DNA of 64,000 nt from an archaeon. Its GTDB lineage: Archaea; Nanobdellota; Nanobdellia; SCGC-AAA011-G17; GW2011-AR17. Shown piece after piece: positions 19,129-28,777 of the stretch; position 1 is the first letter of the stretch; every line of letters starts with the position of its first letter. Location of the stretch: NCBI GenBank assembly GCA_018692925.1, contig JABHLH010000014.1:47831-111830 (forward strand). The letters are read 5' to 3'. Made by a program: the position numbers and the translations under genes. Below the pieces are notes generated by a model. The model was not told the origin of the DNA, ran no database searches, and saw only the letters and a list, made by a program, of their open reading frames with translations.

Positions 19129-19754
19129 TCTAACTTTACCTCCAAGTTTGTAATTTGTTCATATACATTTGAAACAAAATTATTTGGTACATGATCATAA
19201 ATATTTTCCATTAAATTTAAAGATAAGAATGCTAAACCTGCAGCAATAGCTAATTTATTCAATGGTGTTTGTTTTTTTAAAAAATTAGGATATGATTTTC
19301 TTTCACATTTTTCTAAACTTGTTAAATCTCTAAATGCATCTACAGCATAACCCATTGGGATCCCATTAGCTGCTCCTAAAACTACAGAACATGCAGAACC
19401 AATTGCAATTTTTCCCCAATCAGTTTCACCTGAGTAGTAATATAATGGTGGTGAAATAATTATATTAAAAACACCAGTATAAGCCATATCATGAAGTGTT
19501 TGTTTTTTTTCAGAACTTTGATCTGTGATTTTAAAAGCATATCTCCATAAATCTCTTCCTCTTCCATAAACAGTACCTAAACCTAGATAAGCTAATTTTG
19601 ATGCATTTATTCTAGTATCTAATGAAACTTCATCAGTCATTCCAGCAACACCAACTTCATATAATGCAAAGAATGGATTGGATTCAATTAACAAAGCAGT
19701 AGTATCTGTTAAATGATATCTCAATTGTTTTGAAAGTTTGGAGATTTTAATCAT
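19125..19754 (-). CDS. Putative membrane protein, part of the kinase operon
   Basis: Several hydrophobic segments; 4-bp overlap with the next gene. Confidence 0.6.
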   Translation of the reverse strand: MIKISKLSKQLRYHLTDTTALLIESNPFFALYEVGVAGMTDEVSLDTRINASKLAYLGLGTVYGRGRDLWRYAFKITDQSSEKKQTLHDMAYTGVFNIIISPPLYYYSGETDWGKIAIGSACSVVLGAANGIPMGYAVDAFRDLTSLEKCERKSYPNFLKKQTPLNKLAIAAGLAFLSLNLMENIYDHVPNNFVSNVYEQITNLEVKLE

Positions 19755-19887
19755 TTTCTTCCTCCAATAACTTATTTAATGCAAATTCTACTACATGACT
19801 TCTATTCCTGAAAATCTTTTTTTTTAGCTCTTTTTCTATCTTTTTTAGAACTTCTTTATCCACTGTAACTGAGAGTTTTTGCTTCAT
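19747..19887 (-). CDS. Ribbon-helix-helix (CopG/Arc-like) DNA-binding protein, 46 aa, absent from the supplied ORF track
   Basis: Own translation MKQKLSVTVDKEVLKKIEKELKKKIFRNRSHVVEFALNKLLEEEND; RHH pattern with N-R-S-x-x-V; stop overlaps the next ATG. Confidence 0.75.
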   Translation of the reverse strand: MKQKLSVTVDKEVLKKIEKELKKKIFRNRSHVVEFALNKLLEEEND

Positions 19888-19937
19888 CCTATTAAATCCG
19901 ATTTTAGGCGATGTTTATAAGACTTTTTGTTTAGAAT

Positions 19938-21647
19938 TTAGCTAGTACAAGCCCTTACAAAACCTAAAAACATAGGAGAAGGATCATCTAATCTTGATTT
20001 GAATTCTGGATGTCCTTGAGTTGCTAAGAAAAATTTATGTGAAGGTAATTCTATGAACTCCATTAATTTCATATTATCAGATTCTCTAATGTGATGTCCT
20101 GAGAAAACCATGCCTTTTTCTTCAAACCTTTCAACATATTTAGGAGAAACTTCCCATCTGTGTCTGTGTCTCTCTAAAATTACATTATCAGTAGTTTCTA
20201 AATTTCCAAGTCTTTCACTAGAAGTTTTATTAATTATCTCTTGATCTTTTTCTAATCTTTGAGTCTCTTCATAAAGCTTGTATGTTTGTGAATCCTTTTT
20301 CAGAATTGCAGCATAAGCACCTAGTCTCATTGTCCCACCATAATCTTTGTTCTTCATTAACTCTTTTTGTGCAGGTAAAATGTCTATAACAGGATGTGGT
20401 GTGTCTGGATTTACTTCAGATGTGTTTGCATTTTCTAAATTTAAAATATTTCTTGCAAATTCTATTAAAGCCATTTGCATTCCATAACAGATACCTAAGT
20501 AAGGAATATTATTTTCTCTAGCAAATTGTGCTGCCTTAATTTTTCCTTCAACACCTGATGATCCAAAACCACCTGGAACTAAAATTCCTTGGTATTCTTT
20601 TAATTTTTCTAACTCTGAAGGATTTTTTTCTAAATCTTTTGCATTTACCCAAATAATTTCTACTTTTACATTTAAGTTTGCACCAGCATGAATTAATGCT
20701 TGGTTAATTGATACATAAGAATCAGTTAAAGTGAAATTTCCAACATCAACATATTTTCCAACAATTGCAATTTTAATCTTTTTAGCTGGGTTTACAATAT
20801 TGCTTACTAACTTTTCCCACTCTTCCCAATTAGGATTTGCTTTTGGATATAAATTACATTTTTTTAATATTTTTAGACCTACATTTTCTTTTTCTAAGTC
20901 TAATGGTACCCTATAAATAGTGTCAATATCTGGTTCTGAAATAATTGATTCACTTGGAATGTTTGCTGAAGATTCTATTTTTCTTCTTCGAATATCATCC
21001 AAAGGAAATGGTCCTCTACAGAAAATTAAATCTGGAAAAATACCTGCAGCTTCACTTAACAATTTAATCGCTTGTTGAGTTGGCTTTGTTTTCATTTCTT
21101 CCATGTGTCTTGGAACAAGAAGGTAAGTAACAAGAACATAAAGAACATTTTCTTTTCCAAACTTTCTTTCTAAAGCTTTCATAGCAAATAAGAAAGGAAC
21201 ATTTTCATAATCTCCAATAGTACCACCAACTTCAATAATTGCAAAATCAAATCCCTTTGAAGATTCTAGTACCCTTTTTTGTATTTCTTCAGGAATGTGA
21301 GGAATAATTTGTACAGTTTTACCAAGATATTCACCTTTTCTTTCTTTTTCAATAACAGTTCTATAAACTTGGCCTGTTGTAATGTTATGTGATTTTGGAA
21401 TGTTTTGATCTAAGAATCTTTCATAGTTACCTAAGTCTTGGTCAATTTCTCCACCATCATCAGTAACCCAGACTTCTCCATGTTCAGTTGGTCTTAAGGT
21501 ACCAGCATCGCAGTTCATGTATGGATCAATTTTAATTGCTGTAACAGAATAGCCATATTTTTGAAGAATTTTACCTATAGAAGCTGATGAGACACCTTTG
21601 CCAACACCACTAATAACACCACCTACAACAACTATGAATTTAGTCAT
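19938..21647 (-). CDS. pyrG: CTP synthase
   Basis: KFIVVVGGVISGVGKGVSSASIGKIL, GTLRPTEHGEVWVTDDGGEIDQDLGNYERF, LGICYGMQMA. Confidence 0.98.
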   Translation of the reverse strand: MTKFIVVVGGVISGVGKGVSSASIGKILQKYGYSVTAIKIDPYMNCDAGTLRPTEHGEVWVTDDGGEIDQDLGNYERFLDQNIPKSHNITTGQVYRTVIEKERKGEYLGKTVQIIPHIPEEIQKRVLESSKGFDFAIIEVGGTIGDYENVPFLFAMKALERKFGKENVLYVLVTYLLVPRHMEEMKTKPTQQAIKLLSEAAGIFPDLIFCRGPFPLDDIRRRKIESSANIPSESIISEPDIDTIYRVPLDLEKENVGLKILKKCNLYPKANPNWEEWEKLVSNIVNPAKKIKIAIVGKYVDVGNFTLTDSYVSINQALIHAGANLNVKVEIIWVNAKDLEKNPSELEKLKEYQGILVPGGFGSSGVEGKIKAAQFARENNIPYLGICYGMQMALIEFARNILNLENANTSEVNPDTPHPVIDILPAQKELMKNKDYGGTMRLGAYAAILKKDSQTYKLYEETQRLEKDQEIINKTSSERLGNLETTDNVILERHRHRWEVSPKYVERFEEKGMVFSGHHIRESDNMKLMEFIELPSHKFFLATQGHPEFKSRLDDPSPMFLGFVRACTS

Positions 21648-21734
21648 GTATTAAGATATGGGAGTAAAGAGTTTTTAAAGAAAGTTGTTTTGGGTTGTAT
21701 ATTTTTGAGAAAGTTTATTAACTAGTTATTAAAA

Positions 21735-22298
21735 ATGAGGTTTATGGCTGAAGATATTGTTGAATTAAGGAGAAGAGTGATTTCTGATTTAAATGATTCA
21801 GATTATGAATTTGGTGGATATGTACTAGGAAGGACATCAAGTTTGTATAGAGCTGTTAGTGAGTTTTCAAATGGATTAGAAAAAAATGAAGGATTTAAAT
21901 TATTAAGTTCAGCTTTAATTTTTTATAACCCTGAGAAATTTGATATATTAAAAACTGAATTTAATTATAGTCAAAGAAATATTGATGATATTAGAGCTAT
22001 TACTGAAAGTGCTGTATATACTCAATCCCCTTCTAATGGAACTGAAAGATTATTTTGTGATGCTGTTGCTTCAGAATTATCAAGAGAAGATTATTTTATG
22101 TATAATGGAATTAAAAGAAAAATGCTCTCTAATGAAGAAATAGTATTTTCAAATGTTCAATGGTTTAGTCTTTTAAGAGATCTATTTTTGGATCATGAGT
22201 ATTTTACAAGATTTGGGAAAACTCGTTTTGAAGAAGGGAAAAAAATAAACTTAGCAAAAATATTAACAAAACTTAGACAGGAAGAATTAAAAAGTTGA
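21735..22298 (+). CDS. Hypothetical protein
   Basis: Uninterrupted ORF; likely start at MAEDIVEL. Confidence 0.55.
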   Translation: MRFMAEDIVELRRRVISDLNDSDYEFGGYVLGRTSSLYRAVSEFSNGLEKNEGFKLLSSALIFYNPEKFDILKTEFNYSQRNIDDIRAITESAVYTQSPSNGTERLFCDAVASELSREDYFMYNGIKRKMLSNEEIVFSNVQWFSLLRDLFLDHEYFTRFGKTRFEEGKKINLAKILTKLRQEELKS

Positions 22299-22316
22299 AG
22301 AAAATATTTAATTATT

Positions 22317-22868
22317 ATGTTTGATAAATTGAAAGAAGAATATTCTAAATGTGAAAAATGTTCAGCTCTTCTTAATAGTAGGAGCCAAGTTGTTTTTGGT
22401 TCAGGTAATAAAAATTCTAAAATTTTATTTATTGGTGAAGCTCCTGGAGCTAATGAGGATAAAAAAGGTGTGCCTTTTTGTGGTATGTCTGGAAAGATTT
22501 TAACTGAATTATTAAATCATGTTGGTTTAGAAAGAGAAGATATTTTTATTACAAATACAATTTTATGCAAACCAGATAAAAATAGAAATCCAAGAAAAGA
22601 TGAAGTTGAGAATTGTAGAAATAGATTAGATCAACTAATTTCTATAATGAATCCTGATGTAATTGTAACAATTGGTAATTTTGCAACTGAGAGAATTATT
22701 AATAAAAAAGAGATTCGGTCGATTAGAGGCCAAATTTTTGATTTAAATGGAAGAACTGTAATTCCTGTTGTACATCCTGCTGCATATATTTATTCTGGAA
22801 GAAATCCTTCAATGTTTGAAGAAATGAAAGAGGATTTTGAACTAATTGCCTCTTTAGTTAAAAAATAG
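22317..22868 (+). CDS. Uracil-DNA glycosylase family 4-like
   Basis: CEKCSALLNSRSQVVFGSG, FIGEAPGANEDKKGVPFCGMSGKIL, VHPAAY. Confidence 0.93.
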   Translation: MFDKLKEEYSKCEKCSALLNSRSQVVFGSGNKNSKILFIGEAPGANEDKKGVPFCGMSGKILTELLNHVGLEREDIFITNTILCKPDKNRNPRKDEVENCRNRLDQLISIMNPDVIVTIGNFATERIINKKEIRSIRGQIFDLNGRTVIPVVHPAAYIYSGRNPSMFEEMKEDFELIASLVKK

Positions 22869-22931
22869 ATATAATCTTTTAAGAACTCTTCAATCAATGT
22901 TTTTATAAAGGATCATTTTATTTTTTTTAAT

Positions 22932-24044
22932 ATGGCTGATGATTATTATAAAGGTACAAGATTTGTTTTCGTAGATCAATTAGATTTAGGAATGATATTT
23001 TTAAAACAAACTTCAAGTGAATTACTTAATGGATCTTTTGATCGTGCAGATTCAAATTTTAGAATTGCACAAAGATTTATTGATCAAGAACAAATTGATA
23101 ATTATATTGCTCATTTAGTTAGAACAGGTATGTCTTTGTATAATCAAAAAGATCCTATCACAGCTGAAAACATATTAACTGGAGCTGTTAATTTTTCTAC
23201 TTCAAGTTCTGAAGATATAACTCTTTTAGTAAAAAGTTATTTAGAAAGGAGTTTAACAAGATTTGAACAAGATAAGAATTTAGAAGGGGTTTCTGATCTT
23301 GAAAAAGTTTTAGAAAATACTAATGAAGAACCTTTAAGTGATTTTTTATTTGAAGCTAGAGTATCAAGTTATGGTTTATTTGGTAATTTTTATCTTAAGA
23401 ATTTTAAAGATCATAAAAACTCTTTATCTAGTTATAATAATAGTCTTGATTTAATTCATGATAGAGAAAATCTTTCTAATAAGGAGAGAATTTTATTATA
23501 TTTCTCTAATGCAATGATTTTAAGAGAAGCTTTAACTTATTTAGATAATACTGATGATTTAAAATTTGCAGAAGGATTTATTAATTGCTATAGAAAAAAT
23601 GGAGCTTATTCATATTCTCTAATGGAAAAATTAAGTTCTGAAGAAATTTCTCCAGAGCTTATACAGATTATTCATAAATTAGGTGCAGAATTATTTTTAG
23701 GAAGTTTAAAAAGTTCTAGATTATATTTGAGAATGTCAAGGAGTCAAGATATTTTAGGTAGTAAAAAACAAGGATATTGGGAAATTGCGACTAGAATTAT
23801 CGAGGGTTATAATAATATGGAAAAAGATTTTAATGCTTATGTAAGAATAGGTCAAGAATTGAGTGGAGTAGAAGATTTACATGCAAAAAAATTCTTATTG
23901 ATGGCTAAAGATTTATATGATTCTTCTGAAGATCCTAAAAATGAATTTCATCCTGATCATTTAGATATATATGAAGTATTAGCTCAAGTGCATGATATTA
24001 GTCCTGCATTGAATCCTTGGGGAATATCTATTGATAATACTTAA
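22932..24044 (+). CDS. Hypothetical all-helical (TPR-like) protein
   Basis: Helical-repeat-like composition; no signature motif. Confidence 0.5.
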   Translation: MADDYYKGTRFVFVDQLDLGMIFLKQTSSELLNGSFDRADSNFRIAQRFIDQEQIDNYIAHLVRTGMSLYNQKDPITAENILTGAVNFSTSSSEDITLLVKSYLERSLTRFEQDKNLEGVSDLEKVLENTNEEPLSDFLFEARVSSYGLFGNFYLKNFKDHKNSLSSYNNSLDLIHDRENLSNKERILLYFSNAMILREALTYLDNTDDLKFAEGFINCYRKNGAYSYSLMEKLSSEEISPELIQIIHKLGAELFLGSLKSSRLYLRMSRSQDILGSKKQGYWEIATRIIEGYNNMEKDFNAYVRIGQELSGVEDLHAKKFLLMAKDLYDSSEDPKNEFHPDHLDIYEVLAQVHDISPALNPWGISIDNT

Positions 24045-24274
24045 AATCTTCTTCCAGATAATAATTCAGCCATTTTTCCAGACATATCTTCGTAAGGAAT
24101 AACCCTACATCCGCCACCTGTTTTTGAAACATTTTTTTTAGGTTCTTCTTTTTTGGTTTCTTGAGAAATAGGTTTTCCTTCTCTGTGAGCAATTAGTTTT
24201 TGTAATGCTTCAACTAATTTCTTTAGATTGTCTAAACTTTCATTTTCTGTATCAAAACTTATTTTTACTTGCAT
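24041..24274 (-). CDS. Small hypothetical protein
   Basis: ORF with coiled N-terminus and GGGCRVIPYEDMSGKMAELLSGRRF tail. Confidence 0.5.
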   Translation of the reverse strand: MQVKISFDTENESLDNLKKLVEALQKLIAHREGKPISQETKKEEPKKNVSKTGGGCRVIPYEDMSGKMAELLSGRRF

Positions 24275-24359
24275 TTTTTATATCTGGGTGTTAGTTATTA
24301 AAAAAGGTTTTGCTTTTATTTTAGTTAATTTTATATACTTAAAGAAATGGGATTCTATT

Positions 24360-24608
24360 ATGGCAAAAAAATATACTATTACATTGTATCCAGATAAATG
24401 CATTGGATGTGGTGCATGTGCTGGAGTAGAAGCTGAATTGTTTGAAATGGATGAAGAGACATATATCTCTAAGTTGAAAAGTTCTGTTAAAAAAGAAGAA
24501 GATGGAAAAGAAGTTTGGGTTTTTGAAACTGATGATCCTAAAAATGCTAAAGAAGCTGCAGAAATCTGTCCTGGACAAGCAATTAAAGTTGAAGAGAGTG
24601 AAGAATAA
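24360..24608 (+). CDS. Ferredoxin
   Basis: ITLYPDKCIGCGACAGVEAELFEM...AAEICPGQAI; the start given in the track (24228) looks too long. Confidence 0.88.
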   Translation: MAKKYTITLYPDKCIGCGACAGVEAELFEMDEETYISKLKSSVKKEEDGKEVWVFETDDPKNAKEAAEICPGQAIKVEESEE

Positions 24609-24671
24609 TTCTTTTTTTATTGTATTATAGTTTCGAAAAACTTATAAAGTAGTAATTATTCTTAATTAGGA

Positions 24672-25064
24672 ATGATTCCTAATAAGCAAAGAAGGATAAG
24701 CTTTCAAAGGCAAGAGATATTAAATTATCTGAAGAGTGTTAAGACACATCCAACAGCTGAAATGGTTTATAGTGGAGTGAAAAAAGATATACCTAATGTA
24801 AGTTTAGGTACAGTCTATAGAAACTTAAATATTTTAGCAGAAGATGGAGAAATTCTTAAGTTAGAAATTAATAATGAATTCCATTTTGATGGTGATTTAT
24901 GTAAACATCAACATTGTGTTTGTAATAAATGTGGAAAAATTAAAGATGTATTTCAAGAAGAAATTTCTAAGTATGCTTTGAAGAAAGTTAATGTTAAAGG
25001 TTTTGAAGCAAAATGTGTAAATGTAATCTTTAATGGAATTTGTAATAATTGCGAGGTAAAATAA
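24672..25064 (+). CDS. Fur/PerR family regulator
   Basis: [41 protein letters not shown] and CNNC zinc pairs. Confidence 0.92.
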   Translation: MIPNKQRRISFQRQEILNYLKSVKTHPTAEMVYSGVKKDIPNVSLGTVYRNLNILAEDGEILKLEINNEFHFDGDLCKHQHCVCNKCGKIKDVFQEEISKYALKKVNVKGFEAKCVNVIFNGICNNCEVK

Positions 25065-25065
25065 A

Positions 25066-25392
25066 ATGACAGTAAAAAAAATAGAAGAAAATAATTTTGA
25101 AGAAGAAGTTAAAAAATCTAAGATGCCAGTTCTTATTGATTTCTGGGCAGAATGGTGTGGACCATGTAGAATGATGGGACCAATCTTTGAAGAACTAAGT
25201 GAAGATTTTGAAGGGAAATTAATCTTTGCTAAACTAAATATCGACGAAAATAACTCAATTGCTAATGAATTTGGTGTAAGAAGTATTCCAACATTAGTTT
25301 TGGTTAAAGATGGTAAAGAAGTAAATAGAATTACAGGACTTTTACCTAAAGCAGCATTAAAAGCTAAAATTGAGGATTTGTTAAAGGAGTAA
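25066..25392 (+). CDS. trxA: Thioredoxin
   Basis: [36 protein letters not shown]. Confidence 0.96.
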   Translation: MTVKKIEENNFEEEVKKSKMPVLIDFWAEWCGPCRMMGPIFEELSEDFEGKLIFAKLNIDENNSIANEFGVRSIPTLVLVKDGKEVNRITGLLPKAALKAKIEDLLKE

Positions 25393-25396
25393 AAAT

Positions 25397-25954
25397 ATGA
25401 TAAATGAAAAAGCAGTAAACTTTGTAGAAGATGCATATTATAATGGGGAAATTAATAAAATAAATTTAGAAGACTATAAAGGTAAATGGGTAGTATTATT
25501 TTTTTATCCAGCTGATTTTACTTTTATTTGTCCAACTGAATTAGGTGAACTTGCTGACCACTATGAACAGTTTAAGAACTTAAATGTAGAAATTATAAGT
25601 GTAAGTACTGATACAGCATTTGTACATAAGGCATGGCATGATAGCTCAGAGTCAATTAAAAAAATTAATTTTCCAATGTTAGCAGATCCAACTGGAAGAG
25701 TTTCAAAAGCTTATGGAACTTATATCGAAAATGAAGGTCTTTCTTTGAGAGGTACTTTTATTATTGACCCAGATGGGAATGTAAAAGCAAGCGAAATACA
25801 TGATAATAGTATTGGAAGAAGTTCTAAAGAATTAATTAGAAAAATACAAGCTGCACAATTTGTAAGGAATAGTAATGGTAAAGTTTGTCCAGCAAGTTGG
25901 ATGCCAGGAATGGAAACATTAAGTCCTGGTGTTGACCTAATAGGAAAAATTTAG
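25397..25954 (+). CDS. Peroxiredoxin (AhpC/Prx family)
   Basis: VVLFFYPADFTFICPTELGELADHYEQF; GKVCPASW resolving Cys. Confidence 0.95.
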   Translation: MINEKAVNFVEDAYYNGEINKINLEDYKGKWVVLFFYPADFTFICPTELGELADHYEQFKNLNVEIISVSTDTAFVHKAWHDSSESIKKINFPMLADPTGRVSKAYGTYIENEGLSLRGTFIIDPDGNVKASEIHDNSIGRSSKELIRKIQAAQFVRNSNGKVCPASWMPGMETLSPGVDLIGKI

Positions 25955-25966
25955 GAGAATAAAAAA

Positions 25967-26533
25967 ATGTATGAAGAAAAAGATTTTTCTCATTTATTGG
26001 GAATGGAAGGTTTTTCAGAGGGAATGCTGAAAGATCATTTTAAGTTATATAATGGATATGTAAAAAATACAAATGAACTAATGAAAACTTTGAAAGTTAT
26101 GACAAATAATTGTATGGAATTTTCAGAGTTAAGAAGAAGGTTTGGTTGGGAATTTAATGGAATGAGATTACATGAATTATATTTTGGTAATTTAGTGAAA
26201 GGTGGAAAAAAATTAAATGAAGAATCTAAAATTGGAAAGAAAATTATTGAAAGTTTTGATAATTTAGGTGAATGGGAATGTGATTTTAGAGCTAGTGCAA
26301 GTATGAGAGGAATTGGATGGGTTATTTTAGCTTATGATCCTGTTGGTGATAAATTGTTTAATGTTTGGGTAGATGAACATGATGGTGGGATTTTAGCTGG
26401 TGCTGTTCCTTTGTTAGTCATGGATGTATTTGAACATGCTTTCATAAAAGACTATGGTTTAGGAAAAAGAGCATATCTTGAAAGTTTCCTTAAGAACATA
26501 AATTGGGAAGAAGTAGAGAAAAGACTTCTTTAA
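25967..26533 (+). CDS. Fe/Mn superoxide dismutase family protein
   Basis: Metal ligands in KDHFKLYNGYV, MRLHELYFGNL, VMDVFEHAFIKDYGLGKRAYLESFLKNINW. Confidence 0.85.
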   Translation: MYEEKDFSHLLGMEGFSEGMLKDHFKLYNGYVKNTNELMKTLKVMTNNCMEFSELRRRFGWEFNGMRLHELYFGNLVKGGKKLNEESKIGKKIIESFDNLGEWECDFRASASMRGIGWVILAYDPVGDKLFNVWVDEHDGGILAGAVPLLVMDVFEHAFIKDYGLGKRAYLESFLKNINWEEVEKRLL

Positions 26534-26560
26534 TTTTATTTTATATTCACGGAGAAAAAA

Positions 26561-26779
26561 ATGAAAAAAGATGTAATAGAAAAATTTGCAGCTTTAATTA
26601 CAGCTGCTTTTGGTCTGGTAGCTGCATTAGCATGGAACGATACAATTAAGGCAATATTTGTAAGAATTTTTGGTAGTTCAGATACTGTTCTTGCAATGGT
26701 TATTTATGCGGTAATTGTAACTATTTTAGCAGTAATTGCAACATTATATATTGCTAAAGCTGCTGAAAAAGCACATTAA
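26561..26779 (+). CDS. Small two-TM membrane protein (DUF5654-like)
   Basis: ALITAAFGLVAALAWNDTIKAIF...VIVTILAVIATLYIAKAA. Confidence 0.65.
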   Translation: MKKDVIEKFAALITAAFGLVAALAWNDTIKAIFVRIFGSSDTVLAMVIYAVIVTILAVIATLYIAKAAEKAH

Positions 26780-26823
26780 TTTTTTTTTATTTTTTTGAGA
26801 AAAGACTTAAATAGTATTTTAGC

Positions 26824-27282
26824 ATGTTTGTACTAATGGTAAAGAAAAAAACTGTACCTAAAGGAGTAAAATTAGTTTCTTTGTATTATTTTATTATTTC
26901 TGCTTTAACAATGTTAGTTGCTTTAATTGTTGGGGTTGTAGGTAGTATTGTTGTAAATATAATTGAAATTGAACAAGCTTGGATGAGTATTGTCGGAACT
27001 GCAGGTTTGATTGTTATTGGAATAATCTTTGCAGTTTTCTCAGTTTTATATTTTATAGTAGGTAAATCACTGAGAAAAGGTAAATATTGGGCTTGGATAG
27101 TTGCGATAGTTTTATCGTCTGTTGGAGTATTAAGTAGTTTTACTGCAATTGCTGGTGGAGATTTCTTTTTATCACCATTTAAGCTGTTAATCAACGGTGG
27201 AATTTTGTACTACTTAGGATTCAATGAAGAAGGTAAAGCCTATTTTAAAACTAATACAAAGAAGAAGAAAAAGAAAAAATAA
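26824..27282 (+). CDS. Multi-pass membrane protein with Lys-rich tail
   Basis: Hydrophobic segments; C-terminal KKKKKKK. Confidence 0.55.
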   Translation: MFVLMVKKKTVPKGVKLVSLYYFIISALTMLVALIVGVVGSIVVNIIEIEQAWMSIVGTAGLIVIGIIFAVFSVLYFIVGKSLRKGKYWAWIVAIVLSSVGVLSSFTAIAGGDFFLSPFKLLINGGILYYLGFNEEGKAYFKTNTKKKKKKK

Positions 27283-27294
27283 TTTTTTTTATTT

Positions 27295-28761
27295 TTATTT
27301 ACTTAAAAAATATGAAAGTAATCTAACTCCAGCACCAGTTCCGCCTTTTGTTAAATAATCTCTATCTTCAGCAATAAAACCTGGACCTGCAATGTCAATG
27401 TGTGCCCATTTGGTTTTTTCTGTGTTAACAAAATGACTTAAGAAGACTGCTGCTGTGATTGCACCTGCACCATGAGACCTAGGAGCTATATTTTTTATGT
27501 CAGAAATTGATCCTTTCATTGCATCTTGGTATTCTTCTAACATAGGTAATCTCCAAACTCTATCATGGCTAGATAATCCAGCATCTTCAAGTTCTTTAGA
27601 TAAATTATCATCTTTAGACATTAAACCAGAAATTTGTTCTCCTAAAGCTACAACACAAGCACCAGTTAAAGTTGCTAAGTCAATTAAAATTTTAGGTTTG
27701 TATTTTTCTTCAGCATAACTAATTGCATCTGCAAGAATTAATCTTCCTTCAGCATCTGTGTTTCCAATTTCAATTGTTTTTTTGTTGTAAGCTCTTAAAA
27801 TATCACCAGGTTTGTAAGCAGAACCATTTACTAAGTTTTCACATAAAGGCATTAAAGCAATAATGTGTTTCTTTACTTTCATTTCTGAAGCAGCTTTTAT
27901 TGCTCCAAAAACTGCTGCAGCTCCACCCATGTCACATTTCATAGTTTCCATGTGGCCAGAAGGTTTTAAATTGTATCCTCCAGCGTCGAAAGTAACACCT
28001 TTTCCAACTAATGCAATTGGTCTTTCTGATGAGCCTTTATATTCTAAAATTAATAATTTAGGTTCTTGGTCTGAACCAGCTGTTACACCTAAAAGTCCAC
28101 CCATTTTTAACTTAACCATATCTTTTTTATTTAGAACAGTTAATGAGATATTGTTTTTCTTTGAAATTTCTTTTGCAAGCTTTTCAAAGTAAGCAGGAGT
28201 AACTTCAATTGCAGGTTCATTTACTAAATCTCTTGCAAAGTTTGTTGCATTTGCAATTATTTCTCCTTCTTCTAATCCGTTTAATAATTCTTTACTGCTT
28301 GAATATTCTAAGTAAATATTTTCTAGCTTAACTTTAGGATTCTCTTTGTCAGGAGTTATGTATTTATCAAAAATATATTCTGATAAGAAAAATCCTTCTG
28401 CTGTTGCTCTTCCTAATAAATTTGTGTTAAAGTTTGAAATTTTTAATAGGTTTGTAGATATAGATTTGCATTTTCTAGATCTAGAATATTTGAATGATTT
28501 GTTTATAGATTTTCTAAATTTTTCTAAAGTGAATTCTTCTTTCTTTCCTAAGCCTAAAATCAATACTCTTTTAGTAGAATTGTTTAAATTGCTTGAATAA
28601 GCATGACCATATTTCTTAGTAAAGATTTTCTTTGAAATTGCATCAGAAATTTCTTCAGATAATTTTTGGTTAAAGTCTTTGTAATTATGTTTGTCTTCTT
28701 CAAAAAGACCAAGAACAGTTAAATCTGCCTCTTTTAATTTAGATTCTACATTTAGTTTCAT
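27295..28761 (-). CDS. pepA: Leucyl aminopeptidase (M17)
   Basis: VGKGVTFDAGGYNLKPSGHMETMKCDMGGAAAV, NTDAEGRLILADA; start adjusted to MKLNVESKL. Confidence 0.95.
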   Translation of the reverse strand: MKLNVESKLKEADLTVLGLFEEDKHNYKDFNQKLSEEISDAISKKIFTKKYGHAYSSNLNNSTKRVLILGLGKKEEFTLEKFRKSINKSFKYSRSRKCKSISTNLLKISNFNTNLLGRATAEGFFLSEYIFDKYITPDKENPKVKLENIYLEYSSSKELLNGLEEGEIIANATNFARDLVNEPAIEVTPAYFEKLAKEISKKNNISLTVLNKKDMVKLKMGGLLGVTAGSDQEPKLLILEYKGSSERPIALVGKGVTFDAGGYNLKPSGHMETMKCDMGGAAAVFGAIKAASEMKVKKHIIALMPLCENLVNGSAYKPGDILRAYNKKTIEIGNTDAEGRLILADAISYAEEKYKPKILIDLATLTGACVVALGEQISGLMSKDDNLSKELEDAGLSSHDRVWRLPMLEEYQDAMKGSISDIKNIAPRSHGAGAITAAVFLSHFVNTEKTKWAHIDIAGPGFIAEDRDYLTKGGTGAGVRLLSYFLSK

Positions 28762-28777
28762 TTTATCCTCTCTAGTA

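Noticed and set aside
24897-25436. 179-aa minus-strand ORF
   Set aside because: Antisense to the Fur and Trx genes, which have clear family motifs; the translation is typical of antisense AT-rich sequence
27863-28192. 109-aa plus-strand ORF
   Set aside because: Antisense to leucyl aminopeptidase catalytic motifs
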